DNA of 44,146 bases from Phycisphaerae bacterium. Lineage in GTDB: Bacteria; Planctomycetota; Phycisphaerae; Sedimentisphaerales; Anaerobacaceae. Position 1 is the stretch's first letter. Every line of letters begins with the position of its first letter. The stretch is from positions 1 through 44,146 of the forward strand of contig JAUWBI010000021.1 of the NCBI GenBank assembly GCA_030601745.1, in the 5' to 3' direction. Both the position numbers and the translations under genes were made by a program. A model generated the notes under the pieces. The model did no database searches, was not told the origin of the DNA, and worked only from the letters and a program-made list of their open reading frames with translations. Of this stretch, positions 15,460-24,692 are shown one piece after another.

Positions 15460-16878
15460 ATGAATGCAAACTTAAATCGGCGTGACTTTCTAAAGGCCGC
15501 GGGCTTAGGGGCGGCATCGCTGGCCATCCCGGGATGCACGAGCGCCGCAAAGCAGTTTACAACTCGGGCGTATAAAGACAAACCCAACATCGTCTTGTTT
15601 CTTGCTGACGACCAGAGCATTGACGACGTGGGCTGCTATGGCAATAATGCGGTCCGCACCCCCAACATCGACCGGCTCGCTGAAGAGGGTCTGCGGTTCA
15701 AGTTGGCCTTTACACCGACGTCTATGTGCTCTCCAAGTCGGTCTGCGTTGTATACAGGCCTGTATCCTCATCGAAACGGCTGTCATCCGAACCACAGTAG
15801 TATCAAGCCGGGCGTAAAGACCCTGCCGCATTACCTCAAGCCCCTGGGTTATCGCGTAGCTCTTGCGGGCAAAACCCATATAAAACCCAGGGAACAATTT
15901 CCTTTCGAGTATATGGGATTAAAGGATGAGCGAATCGAAAAGTTTATGACGCTTGCAAGGGACAAGCCCTTCTGCCTTGTGGTCGCCTCGCACGAGCCAC
16001 ACGGACCGCACAAACAAGGGGGGTACAAGCCGGGCCAAATACCGGTGCCACCATATAAGGTCGACACTCCACAAACGCGGCAGCAGCTCGCCAATTACTA
16101 CACCGACATCGACCTGCTGGACAAGGAAGTAGGAGGGGTTCTCGGCCTGTTGAAAAAACATAACCTTGAGCAGAACACGCTTTTTGTTTACGCCTCAGAC
16201 CACGGGTATAACATATTCGCCAAGTGGTCCTGCTACGATGCGGGTCTCCACGTGCCCTTTATCGTTCGCTGGCCCGGGAGAGTCAAAGCCGGAACTATAA
16301 CCGACGCTATGGTCAGCTTCGTGGATGTGCTTCCGACTTTTATCGAGGCCGCCGGGGGTAAATCGCCAGGGGACATCGACGGGCGCAGCTTTCTGCCGGT
16401 CCTGCTCGGGCGAAAGAAGAAGCATCACGACGTGGTCTTCGGCGCCCACACGACGCGGGGCATCATTTCCGGCAGGGCCTACCCCATCCGCTCAGTGCGG
16501 ACCCGCACACACCAATACATCCGCAATCTCAACCCTGAGGGTATGTTCCAGTGCGTGAGTACCCACGGCCGCAACTACAAGGAAATTAACGATGGTGTTT
16601 GGGGCTCGTGGAAGGAAAAGGCCAGGACCGATACCTTTGCCGCCGAGCGTGTGAGAATGTATCAGCATCGCCCTGCCGAAGAACTGTACGACCTTACAAA
16701 AGACCCGCACGAGCTGAAGAACATTGCGACTGACCCCGCCCAACAGAAGCTGCTCGCGTCGCTCAGAAAAAAGCTTGACGCCTGGATGAAGCAGCAGGGC
16801 GACAGTGGGATGGAAGCTGAGATGGCTGTGCCTCTGCACAAGAGCCGTTCCGTCACGAAACGCAAGAAGAGAAATTGA
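15460..16878 (+). CDS. Tat-exported lipoprotein sulfatase 1 (heparan N-sulfatase-like)
   Basis: It hydrolyses a sulfate ester or sulfamate, probably on a polysaccharide outside the cytoplasm. The N-terminus has a Tat motif (NRRDFLKAAGLGAAS) followed by IPGC, a lipobox-like end, so a Tat-exported lipoprotein is predicted. The S1 sulfatase core begins with NIVLFLADDQ (metal-binding Asp50-51) and the formylglycine motif CSPSR at residues 90-94. GKTHIKP and the late YASDHGYN carry further metal or sulfate ligands. At 472 aa, the sequence pattern (DVGCYGNN, TPNIDRLAEEG, CSPSRSALYTGLYPHRNG) is closest to the heparan N-sulfatase-like group. The substrate is unknown. GGGAG lies eight bases before the ATG. 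Confidence 0.92.
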   Translation: MNANLNRRDFLKAAGLGAASLAIPGCTSAAKQFTTRAYKDKPNIVLFLADDQSIDDVGCYGNNAVRTPNIDRLAEEGLRFKLAFTPTSMCSPSRSALYTGLYPHRNGCHPNHSSIKPGVKTLPHYLKPLGYRVALAGKTHIKPREQFPFEYMGLKDERIEKFMTLARDKPFCLVVASHEPHGPHKQGGYKPGQIPVPPYKVDTPQTRQQLANYYTDIDLLDKEVGGVLGLLKKHNLEQNTLFVYASDHGYNIFAKWSCYDAGLHVPFIVRWPGRVKAGTITDAMVSFVDVLPTFIEAAGGKSPGDIDGRSFLPVLLGRKKKHHDVVFGAHTTRGIISGRAYPIRSVRTRTHQYIRNLNPEGMFQCVSTHGRNYKEINDGVWGSWKEKARTDTFAAERVRMYQHRPAEELYDLTKDPHELKNIATDPAQQKLLASLRKKLDAWMKQQGDSGMEAEMAVPLHKSRSVTKRKKRN

Positions 16879-16911
16879 CCGCCGTTTTGCTATTAATCAG
16901 GAGAGAAAAAT

Positions 16912-18582
16912 ATGAGTACACTTAGTTACACACGTCGGGAGTTTTTGAAAGCCGTAAGCGCGGGGGCGGCATCTCTGGTGCTGCCGGGATGTACAGCCAC
17001 TTCCGGGAGGTTTTTTGGGAAGAAAGCTGCGGACAGGCCCAACATCATCCTGATTATGGTTGATGACATGGGCTATTCGGACATCGGCTGTTATGGCGGG
17101 GAAATCAACACGCCGAACTTAGACAGGCTCGCTGTGGGCGGTCTGCGCTTCACACAGTTTTACAACACCGCCCGCTGCTGTCCGACCCGGGCGAGTTTGA
17201 TGACGGGGCTCTACCCACATCAGGCGGGCGTGGGCCACATGATGTCCGACCGCGGCCTTGATGGTTATCGCGGCGACCTCAATAACCGCTGCGTTACGAT
17301 TGCCGAGGTGCTCAAACAGGCCGGTTACGCCACTTATATGTCCGGCAAGTGGCACGTGACCAGGCAGGTCGGACACTGGAGCGGCAACCAGAATCTGACT
17401 TCGAAACACAACTGGCCTTGCCAGCGGGGCTACGACCGCTTCTACGGAACCATTCACGGTGCAGGCAGTTTCTTTGACCCGATTACGCTGACGCGGAACA
17501 ACACGCCGATTGAGCCTGAAACAGACAGCTACTACTATACCGATGCAATCAGCGACAACACTGTCAAGTACATCAGCGCACACAAAACCGACAGGCCGTT
17601 CTTTTGCTACGTTGCGTACACCGCACCGCACTGGCCGCTGCACGCGCTGCCGGAGGACATTGCCAAATACAAGGGCCGGTACGACAAGGGATGGGACGCT
17701 TTGCGTGCCGAGCGACTCAAGCGGATGGTGAAGATGGGCCTTGTTGACTCAAAGTGGAAGCTGTCAGCTCGTGACCGGCGTGTGCTGCCGTGGGAGCAGG
17801 CCGCTAACAAGGTGTGGCAGGTTCGGCGGATGGAGGTTTACGCAGCTCAGATTGACAGCGTGGACCAGGGCGTTGGACGGATTGTTTCGGCTTTGAAGAA
17901 GACCAGTCGGTTCGACAACACGCTGATTCTATTCCTGGCCGATAACGGCGGGTGTGCCGAAGAAATCGGGGGGCGGTGGGGCGGGCTGCATATCCCGCGG
18001 AAGACGCGCGACGGCCGACCGGTGCGCGCGGGCAATAATCCATCGGTTATGCCTGGCCCCGAAGAAACGTATCAGAGTTACGGCGTGCCGTGGGCAAATG
18101 CCTCGAATACCCCTTTCCGTCTCTACAAACACTGGGTCCACGAGGGCGGCATTGCCACGCCGCTGATTGTTCACTGGCCGAGACGCATTAAGGTCCGCGG
18201 CGAGTTGCGTCACCAGCCGGGACATCTGATAGACATTATGGCCACGTGCATCGACGTTGCCGGCACAAAGTACTCCTCCAGCTACAACGGCCACGAGATA
18301 GTTCCGTTGGAAGGTAAAAGTCTCGTCCCCGCCTTCGCTGACAAACCAATCAAACGCGAAGCGATTTACTGGGAGCACGAGGGCAACCGGGCAATTCGTG
18401 TCGGCAGGTGGAAGCTGGTCGCTAAGGGCAAAAAAGGGCCGTGGGAGTTGTACGACCTCGACGCAGACCGGACCGAGACCGACAACCTGGCGGCGGTGCA
18501 TCCCGACCGTGTGAAACAGATGGCTGCAATGTGGCAGCGCTGGGCCGAGCGCGCCAACGTCCTGCCGTGGCCGTGGAAATGA
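16912..18582 (+). CDS. Tat-exported lipoprotein sulfatase 2 (arylsulfatase type)
   Basis: This 556-aa S1-family sulfatase begins with a Tat signal (TRREFLKAVSAGAAS) and LPGC lipobox-like end. The core has NIILIMVDDMGYSD with metal-binding Asp residues, the formylglycine motif CCPTR (Cys89 to Arg93, modified Cys being the first), MSGKWHV, and LFLADNGG with the distal metal ligands. The TARCCPTRASLMTGLYPHQAG stretch is typical of the large AtsA-like arylsulfatase group, which is broad in substrate. AGGAGAG precedes the ATG. It follows sulfatase 1 by 33 bases in the same direction. Confidence 0.93.
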   Translation: MSTLSYTRREFLKAVSAGAASLVLPGCTATSGRFFGKKAADRPNIILIMVDDMGYSDIGCYGGEINTPNLDRLAVGGLRFTQFYNTARCCPTRASLMTGLYPHQAGVGHMMSDRGLDGYRGDLNNRCVTIAEVLKQAGYATYMSGKWHVTRQVGHWSGNQNLTSKHNWPCQRGYDRFYGTIHGAGSFFDPITLTRNNTPIEPETDSYYYTDAISDNTVKYISAHKTDRPFFCYVAYTAPHWPLHALPEDIAKYKGRYDKGWDALRAERLKRMVKMGLVDSKWKLSARDRRVLPWEQAANKVWQVRRMEVYAAQIDSVDQGVGRIVSALKKTSRFDNTLILFLADNGGCAEEIGGRWGGLHIPRKTRDGRPVRAGNNPSVMPGPEETYQSYGVPWANASNTPFRLYKHWVHEGGIATPLIVHWPRRIKVRGELRHQPGHLIDIMATCIDVAGTKYSSSYNGHEIVPLEGKSLVPAFADKPIKREAIYWEHEGNRAIRVGRWKLVAKGKKGPWELYDLDADRTETDNLAAVHPDRVKQMAAMWQRWAERANVLPWPWK

Positions 18583-18592
18583 GGTAAAAAAA

Positions 18593-20104
18593 ATGAACAG
18601 TATGTTGACCCGTCGTAACTTTTTGAAAGCCATAGGTATGAGTGCAGGGGCGCTGGCGATGCCGGGATGTATGAACACTGCACAGCAGCTTACAGGCAAG
18701 GGCCACAAGCGTCCCAACATAATCTTCATTATGGCCGACGACATGGGCTATGGTGACCTGGGCTGTTACAACAAGCGCTCGAAGATTCCCACGCCGAATA
18801 TGAACCGGCTGGCAAAAGAGGGTGTTCGATTCACGGATGCTCACTCCCCGTCTGCGGTCTGCACACCCACACGCTATGGAGTCCTGACGGGCCGGTATTC
18901 CTGGCGAACCCGCCTGAAAAGAGGGGTTCTCAACGGTTACTCGCCGAGCTTAATTGATACCAAGCGAATGACTGTTGCATCGCTCTTGAAGCAGCACGGT
19001 TATGCGACGGCGTGTATTGGCAAGTGGCACCTTGGCTTGGGGACCGCCAAAAGAACGGACTTTAGCAAACCGCTTGTTCCCGGCCCCAATGCCCTTGGCT
19101 TTGATTACTTCTTCGGAATCTCCGCATCGCTGGATATGCCACCTTACTGCTACATCGAAAATAATCGAGTTGTAGAGCAGCCTACCCGGATGGTCGAAGC
19201 CGGCGAAGCCAGCAAGGACGGATGGTGGCGGAAAGGCCCCATTGCACCAGGTTTCAAGCATGTGGAAGTTATGCCAACTTTGACGGAAAAAGCGGTCGCA
19301 TACATTAACAAACATACGAAGAGCTCGCGAAATTCACCATTTTTTATGTATTTTGCATTGCCGGCGCCTCATTGTCCTATTGCACCGGCAGCTTTTGTCA
19401 AAGGACGCAGTCAGGCCGGAGGCTATGGTGACTATGTGGTGGAAGTGGACTGGACCGTTGGAGAGGTTATGAAAGCGCTGGAGCGGAACGGGCTTGCCGA
19501 GAATACGTTAATTATGGTAACCAGTGACAACGGCTCGCCGGGTAGGACTAAGATTAAACGAGCGCCATATTCAATTATTGAGGTGTATGGTCACTATCCA
19601 AGTGGTAATTTGCGCGGCATCAAGGCGGATATCTGGGATGGGGGCCATCGCGAGCCATTCGTCGCCCGTTGGCCGGCCAGAATCCCCGCCGGAAGCACCA
19701 GCGATGAGCTCATCTGTCTGACTGACCTATTGGCAACTTGTGCAGCAATCGCTGGGGCAAAGCTGCCGAGCAATGCGGGTGAGGACAGTTACAGCATATT
19801 GCCGGCTTTGCTGGGCAAGAAAACGGATAAACCCATCCGCGAGGCGGTTGTCCACCACTCCGGGTCGGGTATGTTCGCCATTCGACAGGGAAAGTGGAAG
19901 CTGATTCTTGGCCGTGGTTCTGGTGGTTTTACCAAACCAAGCCGTGTGAAGCCTAAGCCGGGTGAACCTCAGGGTCAGCTATACGATCTAAACAAAGATC
20001 CGGCGGAGACAAATAACGTATGGGCCCAACATCCGGGAATCGTGCAGCGTCTGACTAACTTGCTCGAAAAATATCGGAAGCAAGGCTACAGCCGACCGAA
20101 CTGA
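18593..20104 (+). CDS. Tat-exported lipoprotein sulfatase 3 (arylsulfatase type)
   Basis: This 503-aa sulfatase has a Tat motif (TRRNFLKAIGMSAGA) and MPGC lipobox-like end. The core shows NIIFIMADDMGYGD, the formylglycine motif CTPTR (Cys90 to Arg94) within AVCTPTRYGVLTGRYSWR, CIGKWHLGLG, and MVTSDNGSPG. The TRYGVLTGRYSWRTRL pattern differs from sulfatases 1, 2 and 4, so it belongs to another S1 subfamily and probably removes sulfate from a different position or sugar. GAGG lies shortly before the ATG and the gap to sulfatase 2 is ten bases, consistent with one transcript. Confidence 0.93.
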   Translation: MNSMLTRRNFLKAIGMSAGALAMPGCMNTAQQLTGKGHKRPNIIFIMADDMGYGDLGCYNKRSKIPTPNMNRLAKEGVRFTDAHSPSAVCTPTRYGVLTGRYSWRTRLKRGVLNGYSPSLIDTKRMTVASLLKQHGYATACIGKWHLGLGTAKRTDFSKPLVPGPNALGFDYFFGISASLDMPPYCYIENNRVVEQPTRMVEAGEASKDGWWRKGPIAPGFKHVEVMPTLTEKAVAYINKHTKSSRNSPFFMYFALPAPHCPIAPAAFVKGRSQAGGYGDYVVEVDWTVGEVMKALERNGLAENTLIMVTSDNGSPGRTKIKRAPYSIIEVYGHYPSGNLRGIKADIWDGGHREPFVARWPARIPAGSTSDELICLTDLLATCAAIAGAKLPSNAGEDSYSILPALLGKKTDKPIREAVVHHSGSGMFAIRQGKWKLILGRGSGGFTKPSRVKPKPGEPQGQLYDLNKDPAETNNVWAQHPGIVQRLTNLLEKYRKQGYSRPN

Positions 20105-20158
20105 AAGCTATTCGAGAACAATTGAAGGAAACTCTGAAATCAGGTGGAGAAAACGGAT

Positions 20159-21592
20159 ATGACTACATACACTTACTCACGTCGCGGTTTTCTAAAAGCT
20201 GCGGGTCTGGGAGCTGCTGCACTTGGGCTGCCGGGGTGCATGTTTGCCGCAGGGAAGAGAGTTACCAGTGGGAAGAAACCCAACGTTCTCTTTATCGTCG
20301 TGGACGACCTGCGTCCGCAGCTTGGCTGCTACGGCCATAAACAAATGCTCTCTGGCAACATAGATGGTCTGGCTGCGGATGGTGTTATTTTCCTGCGTTC
20401 TTATTGCCAGGTTCCCGTCTGCGGCGCTTCACGTGCCAGCCTTCTCACGGGAGTGCGACCCACTCGAGATAGATTTATTAGTTACAATGTATGGGCGGAG
20501 AAGGACCTGCCGGGTGCGCTAAGTCTTCCCAAGCACTTCAAAAACAACGGATACCACACTATATCAAACGGCAAAGTCTTTCACCATTCAAACGACTGTA
20601 AGGATAGCTGGAGTGAAAGTCCCTGGCGTACGAGAGGCCCCTGGAGGAACTACCTACTGGAAGAAAGCAAAAAGCTTGCCCGAAAAGGCTCGGGTGGCAA
20701 AGGACCTGCTTTCGAGTCCGCTGATGTCCCCGACAACGCATATTTTGATGGAATGATTGCGGACAAGGCGATTTCAGACCTTCGTCGCCTCGAAAATATG
20801 GAAAAACCATTTTTCCTTGCGCTTGGCTTTTTTAAGCCCCACTTGCCTTTCAATGCTCCTACAAAATACTGGGACTTATACAAAAGAGAAGAGATTGACC
20901 TTGCCGACAATCCTTTCAGGCCCAAGGGCGCCCCCGACGCGGCTTTGCACAACTGGGGCGAATTGCGGGCCTATGCGGCTATTCCCAGGAAAGGGCCCTT
21001 GCCCGACGAACTGGCCCGTACGCTCATCCACGGCTATTATGCGTGTGTCAGTTATACCGATGCGCAGATAGGCAGGGTGCTGGCTGAGCTCGAGCGTCTG
21101 GGCCTGCGGGACAATACAATCGTGGTGCTCTGGGGCGACCATGGCTGGAATTTAGGCGAGCACGGCTTATGGTGCAAACACTGCAATTTTGAAACTTCTC
21201 TGCATTCGCCGTTAATCGTAACTGCGCCGGGAATCAAGGGCGGCAAAAAGACAAACGCCCTGACCGAGTATTTGGATATTTATCCGTCCCTTTGCCAATT
21301 GTGTGATTTGCCCCTGCCGGGTCATCTCGAAGGTAACAGTTTTGTGCCGCTTTTGAAAAAGCCGAATCGTCTCTGGAAAGAAGCAGTCTTTAGTCGATAT
21401 TATAATGGTGACTCAGTCAAGACCGACCGGTATCGCTACACCGAGTGGCGCAGAAAGAACGGCACGATGTACGCACGGATGCTGTACGACCATAATGTTG
21501 ACTGGGTAGAGAACGTAAATATATCCGAGAAGCCTGAGAACCAAGAGCTGGTCAAAAAATTGAGCAAAATGCTTCAAGAAATAAGAAGGTGA
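20159..21592 (+). CDS. Tat-exported lipoprotein sulfatase 4 (iduronate-2-sulfatase-like)
   Basis: This 477-aa sulfatase starts at the ATG at 20159, preceded by AGGTGGA; an in-frame GTG at 20144 lies inside that ribosome-binding region. It has a Tat motif (SRRGFLKAAGLGAAA) and LPGC lipobox-like end. NVLFIVVDDLRPQLGCYG, SYCQVPVCGASRASLLTG and VLWGDHGWNLGEHG are typical of the iduronate-2-sulfatase group. The active-site motif is CGASR (Cys88 to Arg92), with Ala instead of the usual Pro; the CXAXR form is known to be accepted by maturases. Its TGA overlaps the ATG of maturase 2, linking their translation. Confidence 0.93.
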   Translation: MTTYTYSRRGFLKAAGLGAAALGLPGCMFAAGKRVTSGKKPNVLFIVVDDLRPQLGCYGHKQMLSGNIDGLAADGVIFLRSYCQVPVCGASRASLLTGVRPTRDRFISYNVWAEKDLPGALSLPKHFKNNGYHTISNGKVFHHSNDCKDSWSESPWRTRGPWRNYLLEESKKLARKGSGGKGPAFESADVPDNAYFDGMIADKAISDLRRLENMEKPFFLALGFFKPHLPFNAPTKYWDLYKREEIDLADNPFRPKGAPDAALHNWGELRAYAAIPRKGPLPDELARTLIHGYYACVSYTDAQIGRVLAELERLGLRDNTIVVLWGDHGWNLGEHGLWCKHCNFETSLHSPLIVTAPGIKGGKKTNALTEYLDIYPSLCQLCDLPLPGHLEGNSFVPLLKKPNRLWKEAVFSRYYNGDSVKTDRYRYTEWRRKNGTMYARMLYDHNVDWVENVNISEKPENQELVKKLSKMLQEIRR

Positions 21593-22728
21593 TGCAGCCG
21601 TTTACTCTTCTAATCAAGCCGTCCGGCTCAGATTGCAACGTTGATTGCAAATACTGTTTTTACAAGCACAGAGCGCCCGAGGTCGGGCAGGGCAGACAGC
21701 GAATGAGCGATGAAGTGCTCGAAAAACTTGTTAAAGATTATATGCAGCTGTGTTTTCCACTGGCCGGCTTTGCCTGGCAGGGCGGTGAACCGACACTGAT
21801 GGGCCTGGATTTCTACAAAAAAGCGGTGGAGTTGCAGAAAAAATACGGCAGCCCCGGCCAGGAAGTTGGCAATTCATTACAAACCAATGCAATCCTCCTT
21901 AATGACGAGTGGTGCCGGTTTTTGCACGATAGTAAGTTTCTTGTCGGCATCAGTATCGACGGCCCAAAAGAATTGCACGACTACTATCGCCTCGACCATT
22001 CCGGCTCAGGTACCTTTGATAAAGTAATGAGGGCTATTCAAACCTGTAAAAAATACAAGGTTGAATTCAATACCCTAACGCTGTTAAACAATAAAAATGT
22101 GGAACATCCGGACGAGCTATTTGATTTTTTCATCGAAAATGGCGTCAGGTTTCTGCAGTTTATCCCCTGTGTCGAGACAGACCCGACTACAGGCGATATT
22201 GCGGATTTTTCCATTACGCCGCAGCAGTACGGCGAATTTCAGTGCAGGATATTTGACCGCTGGTACGACCACGGGCCGCAAAATTTAAGCATTCGCGACT
22301 TTGATTCGATACTGTCCTATTGTGTTCACGGCAAACATACGATTTGTACGTTCGACAAACAATGCAGTCAGTATATTGTTATCGAGCATACGGGCGATGC
22401 CTTCACCTGTGATTTTTTCGTCGAGCCGAAGTGGCGATTGGGCAACATTTTTGAAACGCCGATAGAAAAACTGGCCGCCGGCAGCAAAAAACGGACCTTC
22501 GGCCGGGCCAAGCAAAATCTTTGCAATAAATGCCTTGTCTGCAGACACCTTGCCGTCTGTCGCGGCGGCTGTATGAAAGACAGGATTCCTCCGGACGACC
22601 GCTTTAGCCGGGAGAGCTATTTCTGCGAAAGCTACAAGCGCTTCTTCGATTACGCAATGCCGAGGTTTATGCAGATAGCCGCCGCCATTAGCGCCGGTTC
22701 GCCCGTCAAAACCCAGCCTTTCGTATAA
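21592..22728 (+). CDS. Anaerobic sulfatase-maturating enzyme (radical SAM/SPASM), copy 2
   Basis: This 378-aa paralogue of the maturase at 14143 performs the same predicted Cys-to-formylglycine oxidation. It has CX3CX2C at Cys15, 19 and 22 (SDCNVDCKYC), AWQGGEPTL, GISIDGPKELHDYYR, and SPASM Cys residues through NLCNKCLVCRH and CRGGC. Similarity to copy 1 covers almost the full length. The ATG at 21592 overlaps the stop of sulfatase 4 (TGATG). An in-frame GTG one codon earlier is less likely. It ends the plus-strand sulfatase operon; the next genes converge on it. With two maturases, one may be redundant or tuned to a different motif such as CGASR. Confidence 0.94.
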   Translation: MQPFTLLIKPSGSDCNVDCKYCFYKHRAPEVGQGRQRMSDEVLEKLVKDYMQLCFPLAGFAWQGGEPTLMGLDFYKKAVELQKKYGSPGQEVGNSLQTNAILLNDEWCRFLHDSKFLVGISIDGPKELHDYYRLDHSGSGTFDKVMRAIQTCKKYKVEFNTLTLLNNKNVEHPDELFDFFIENGVRFLQFIPCVETDPTTGDIADFSITPQQYGEFQCRIFDRWYDHGPQNLSIRDFDSILSYCVHGKHTICTFDKQCSQYIVIEHTGDAFTCDFFVEPKWRLGNIFETPIEKLAAGSKKRTFGRAKQNLCNKCLVCRHLAVCRGGCMKDRIPPDDRFSRESYFCESYKRFFDYAMPRFMQIAAAISAGSPVKTQPFV

Positions 22729-22774
22729 CGGGGCCGGCGGAATAAAAATCGGGGAGCACAAAAAATTATACCTG

Positions 22775-23620
22775 TTAATCACCTGCACCTGGTGTATAAC
22801 CTAATTCCCCCCACACAGCCTTTTGCACCCTGTGCAAATCCTCCTTGCCTTCGGGGGTAGTAGGCGGAAAGTGGGTGCAGGGGTAAGTACGGTCACGAGT
22901 CCTGCCAAGCCATATCGTGTCCTTGCCTTTCCATTTCCAATATTCGCTGTGCCCGTCTGCAAAAGACACGTTCATCCCATCACCATGTAGCACCGGGGCC
23001 GGATCCCACCATAATTCCTTTAGATAATGAACCGCGAAACTGCCCGGAGTTACCCAGCCTACATCAATAAAAACCAGTCTCCGGCCTGGCCTGCGAATCT
23101 GCATCCTTTCTTTAATGATCAGCTTGTCCATCACCTCCTTTGGACCTCTTCCCATAGGATTACCGGGCTGAGGAGCACCATTTATAGAATCAACTATGGA
23201 GTAGGTTCGGATATCTCTCCGATAACCGCTTGGGCAATGGTAAATTTTTAAGTTCTTACAATATGGCCATAGCGTTCCAGCTTTGATAGCTTCTTTTTGT
23301 TCGTTTGGGTCTAATCGTCCCCCTTCTTTGTAATCATCAGCCCAATCCTTACCCGTCCAGGCCTTGTCAACCACAACCTTATCTTTTTTACGACCTATAC
23401 CTGCGGCGCCGTTAACAAGCTTGTCCTTGTTCTCATCTGCATATATAAGCCAGGCAAGCGTCAACTGCTTGAGGTTGCTAAGACAAACCGAGCGCCTACC
23501 CAACTCCCTGGCCCGTTCGTAGCCACCATTGCCGATGGCTCCGATGCTTATCAGCAGAAAAACAACGCAGCACAAGACAGTAACAAGGTCTTTTTTCGTA
23601 AAAGCTTTTTTTGACTTCAT
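22775..23620 (-). CDS. Pseudopilin-like protein with H-X9-DG-type C-terminus
   Basis: This 281-aa protein starts KSKKAFTKKDLVTV followed by a hydrophobic helix, the layout of a type IV pilin or type II secretion pseudopilin. The usual FTLIELLVV is altered to FTKKDLVTV, so processing by prepilin peptidase is uncertain. Then come RSVCLSNLKQLTLAWLIYADEN, typical of planctomycete pseudopilin-like proteins, and near the end HGDGMNVSFADGHSEYW, an H-X9-DG-like motif. The ATG at 23620 has GAAGGG at a better distance than the ATG at 23626. It converges on maturase 2. An envelope or secretion role is inferred from family resemblance only. Confidence 0.8.
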   Translation of the reverse strand: MKSKKAFTKKDLVTVLCCVVFLLISIGAIGNGGYERARELGRRSVCLSNLKQLTLAWLIYADENKDKLVNGAAGIGRKKDKVVVDKAWTGKDWADDYKEGGRLDPNEQKEAIKAGTLWPYCKNLKIYHCPSGYRRDIRTYSIVDSINGAPQPGNPMGRGPKEVMDKLIIKERMQIRRPGRRLVFIDVGWVTPGSFAVHYLKELWWDPAPVLHGDGMNVSFADGHSEYWKWKGKDTIWLGRTRDRTYPCTHFPPTTPEGKEDLHRVQKAVWGELGYTPGAGD

Positions 23621-23762
23621 AATCATTTCCCTTCAAGTTATGTTTTAATCATTTTCGGAATCCAGCGCAAAAACCCAGCCTCGCTGCACTTTGCCTGACG
23701 GAATACAGGTATCAAAACGTCAGGAATTGTTCTCTACAACCGCTATGTAAAACAGGCGTAGG

Positions 23763-24440
23763 TTACTCGAGCGGCTCGATATAGATGTTGCGGTACTCAA
23801 TCGGCGTCCCTTCACTCTGCAGGCAAATCTTACCCGACCTCTCCGAGCACCTGGTCGCCACATTTTGCAGCACGCCGTTGACGAGCACAACTACCCAGTC
23901 GTCCTTGCAAATGATATCGTATTTGTTCCATTGGCCGAGCGGTTTTTCGCTGCTGTCTTTGAGTTTCTTGACGTTGCGGCCTCTAACGCGTTTGCCTTTC
24001 TTGGCGTGCTCCCTGCACTCAAGGCCACCGATTACCCAGAAGTCACCTGCGCTGCCCGAGGCCAACTGGCATTCAAGGCTCTTTGGCCACACTTCATCTG
24101 GCCCGACCGTATGGTTAAGAACCCCGCTGTTGCCGCCTTTTCCGGGCCAGCGCCACTCCACGTGAAAGAGATAGTTGGCATAGTCTGCCTCGGTGCGCAT
24201 ATAACCCGCCGGCCGCCCCGTACAGCGAATTACGCCGTCCTTTACCAACCATGTCTTTGTGACGTTGTGCGCGGGGTTGGACACAAAAAGTTTCCAGCCG
24301 GTGAAGTCCTTGCCGTTCCAGAGGACGGTTTTCTTCTTCGGGACGATCGGCTCTTTCTGCTTTTCCGGGACTACTGCGGTTGCGGCCAACAGTGCCGTCG
24401 TCACGACCAGTACCACGATTGTGATAGCACAGCGTTTCAT
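23763..24440 (-). CDS. Secreted DUF1080 (3-keto-disaccharide hydrolase-like) protein
   Basis: This 225-aa protein has a Sec signal peptide (MKRCAITIVVLVVTTALLAATA) and one DUF1080 concanavalin-like domain (about 40-224). It starts with LWNGKDFTGWKLF and includes DGVIRCTGRPAGYMRTEADYANY, EWRWPGKGGNSGVLNH and a final CLQSEGTPIEYRNIYIEPL. Some members of this family hydrolyse 3-keto-disaccharides, others may only bind sugar; the activity here is unknown. AAGGAG lies six bases before the ATG. Location beside the sulfatase block fits a role in exported polysaccharide breakdown. Confidence 0.88.
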   Translation of the reverse strand: MKRCAITIVVLVVTTALLAATAVVPEKQKEPIVPKKKTVLWNGKDFTGWKLFVSNPAHNVTKTWLVKDGVIRCTGRPAGYMRTEADYANYLFHVEWRWPGKGGNSGVLNHTVGPDEVWPKSLECQLASGSAGDFWVIGGLECREHAKKGKRVRGRNVKKLKDSSEKPLGQWNKYDIICKDDWVVVLVNGVLQNVATRCSERSGKICLQSEGTPIEYRNIYIEPLE

Positions 24441-24657
24441 AAAATGCTCCTTTCAATAAATTATTTTCGTTTTAAGCCGTTTAGAATTGTCCTTTTCATA
24501 TTCTTTTCTCGTTTATCAGCTTCTTTTTCTTTTTCGCTGGTGCCTCGCTTCAGGGAAACTAAAGTCTTGTGTCCGATATTATAATAGAAATCGGCCCGAA
24601 GTGCAATTATAAAGCGCTTAGGCGCTCCTTATTGGGGTTACGTGAAGCGGTTTTTTA

Positions 24658-24686
24658 TTGACAGAAAGAGTATTTTTCTGTATTAT
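24658..24686 (+). promoter_or_regulatory. Strong sigma-70-like promoter for the HEAT-repeat gene
   Basis: TTGACA (24658-24663) and TATTAT (24681-24686) are separated by 17 bases, the ideal spacing. Transcription would begin near 24693, giving a leader of about 160 bases before the ATG at 24855. The remainder of 24441-24640 holds only AT-rich sequence and a small AGCGC/GCGCT hairpin. Confidence 0.7.
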
Positions 24687-24692
24687 ATAGGT

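Noticed and set aside
22285-22788. A long minus-strand frame opposite maturase copy 2 (and other long antisense frames over the sulfatases)
   Set aside because: They are shadows of GC-biased codon positions in well-supported genes and show no domain.
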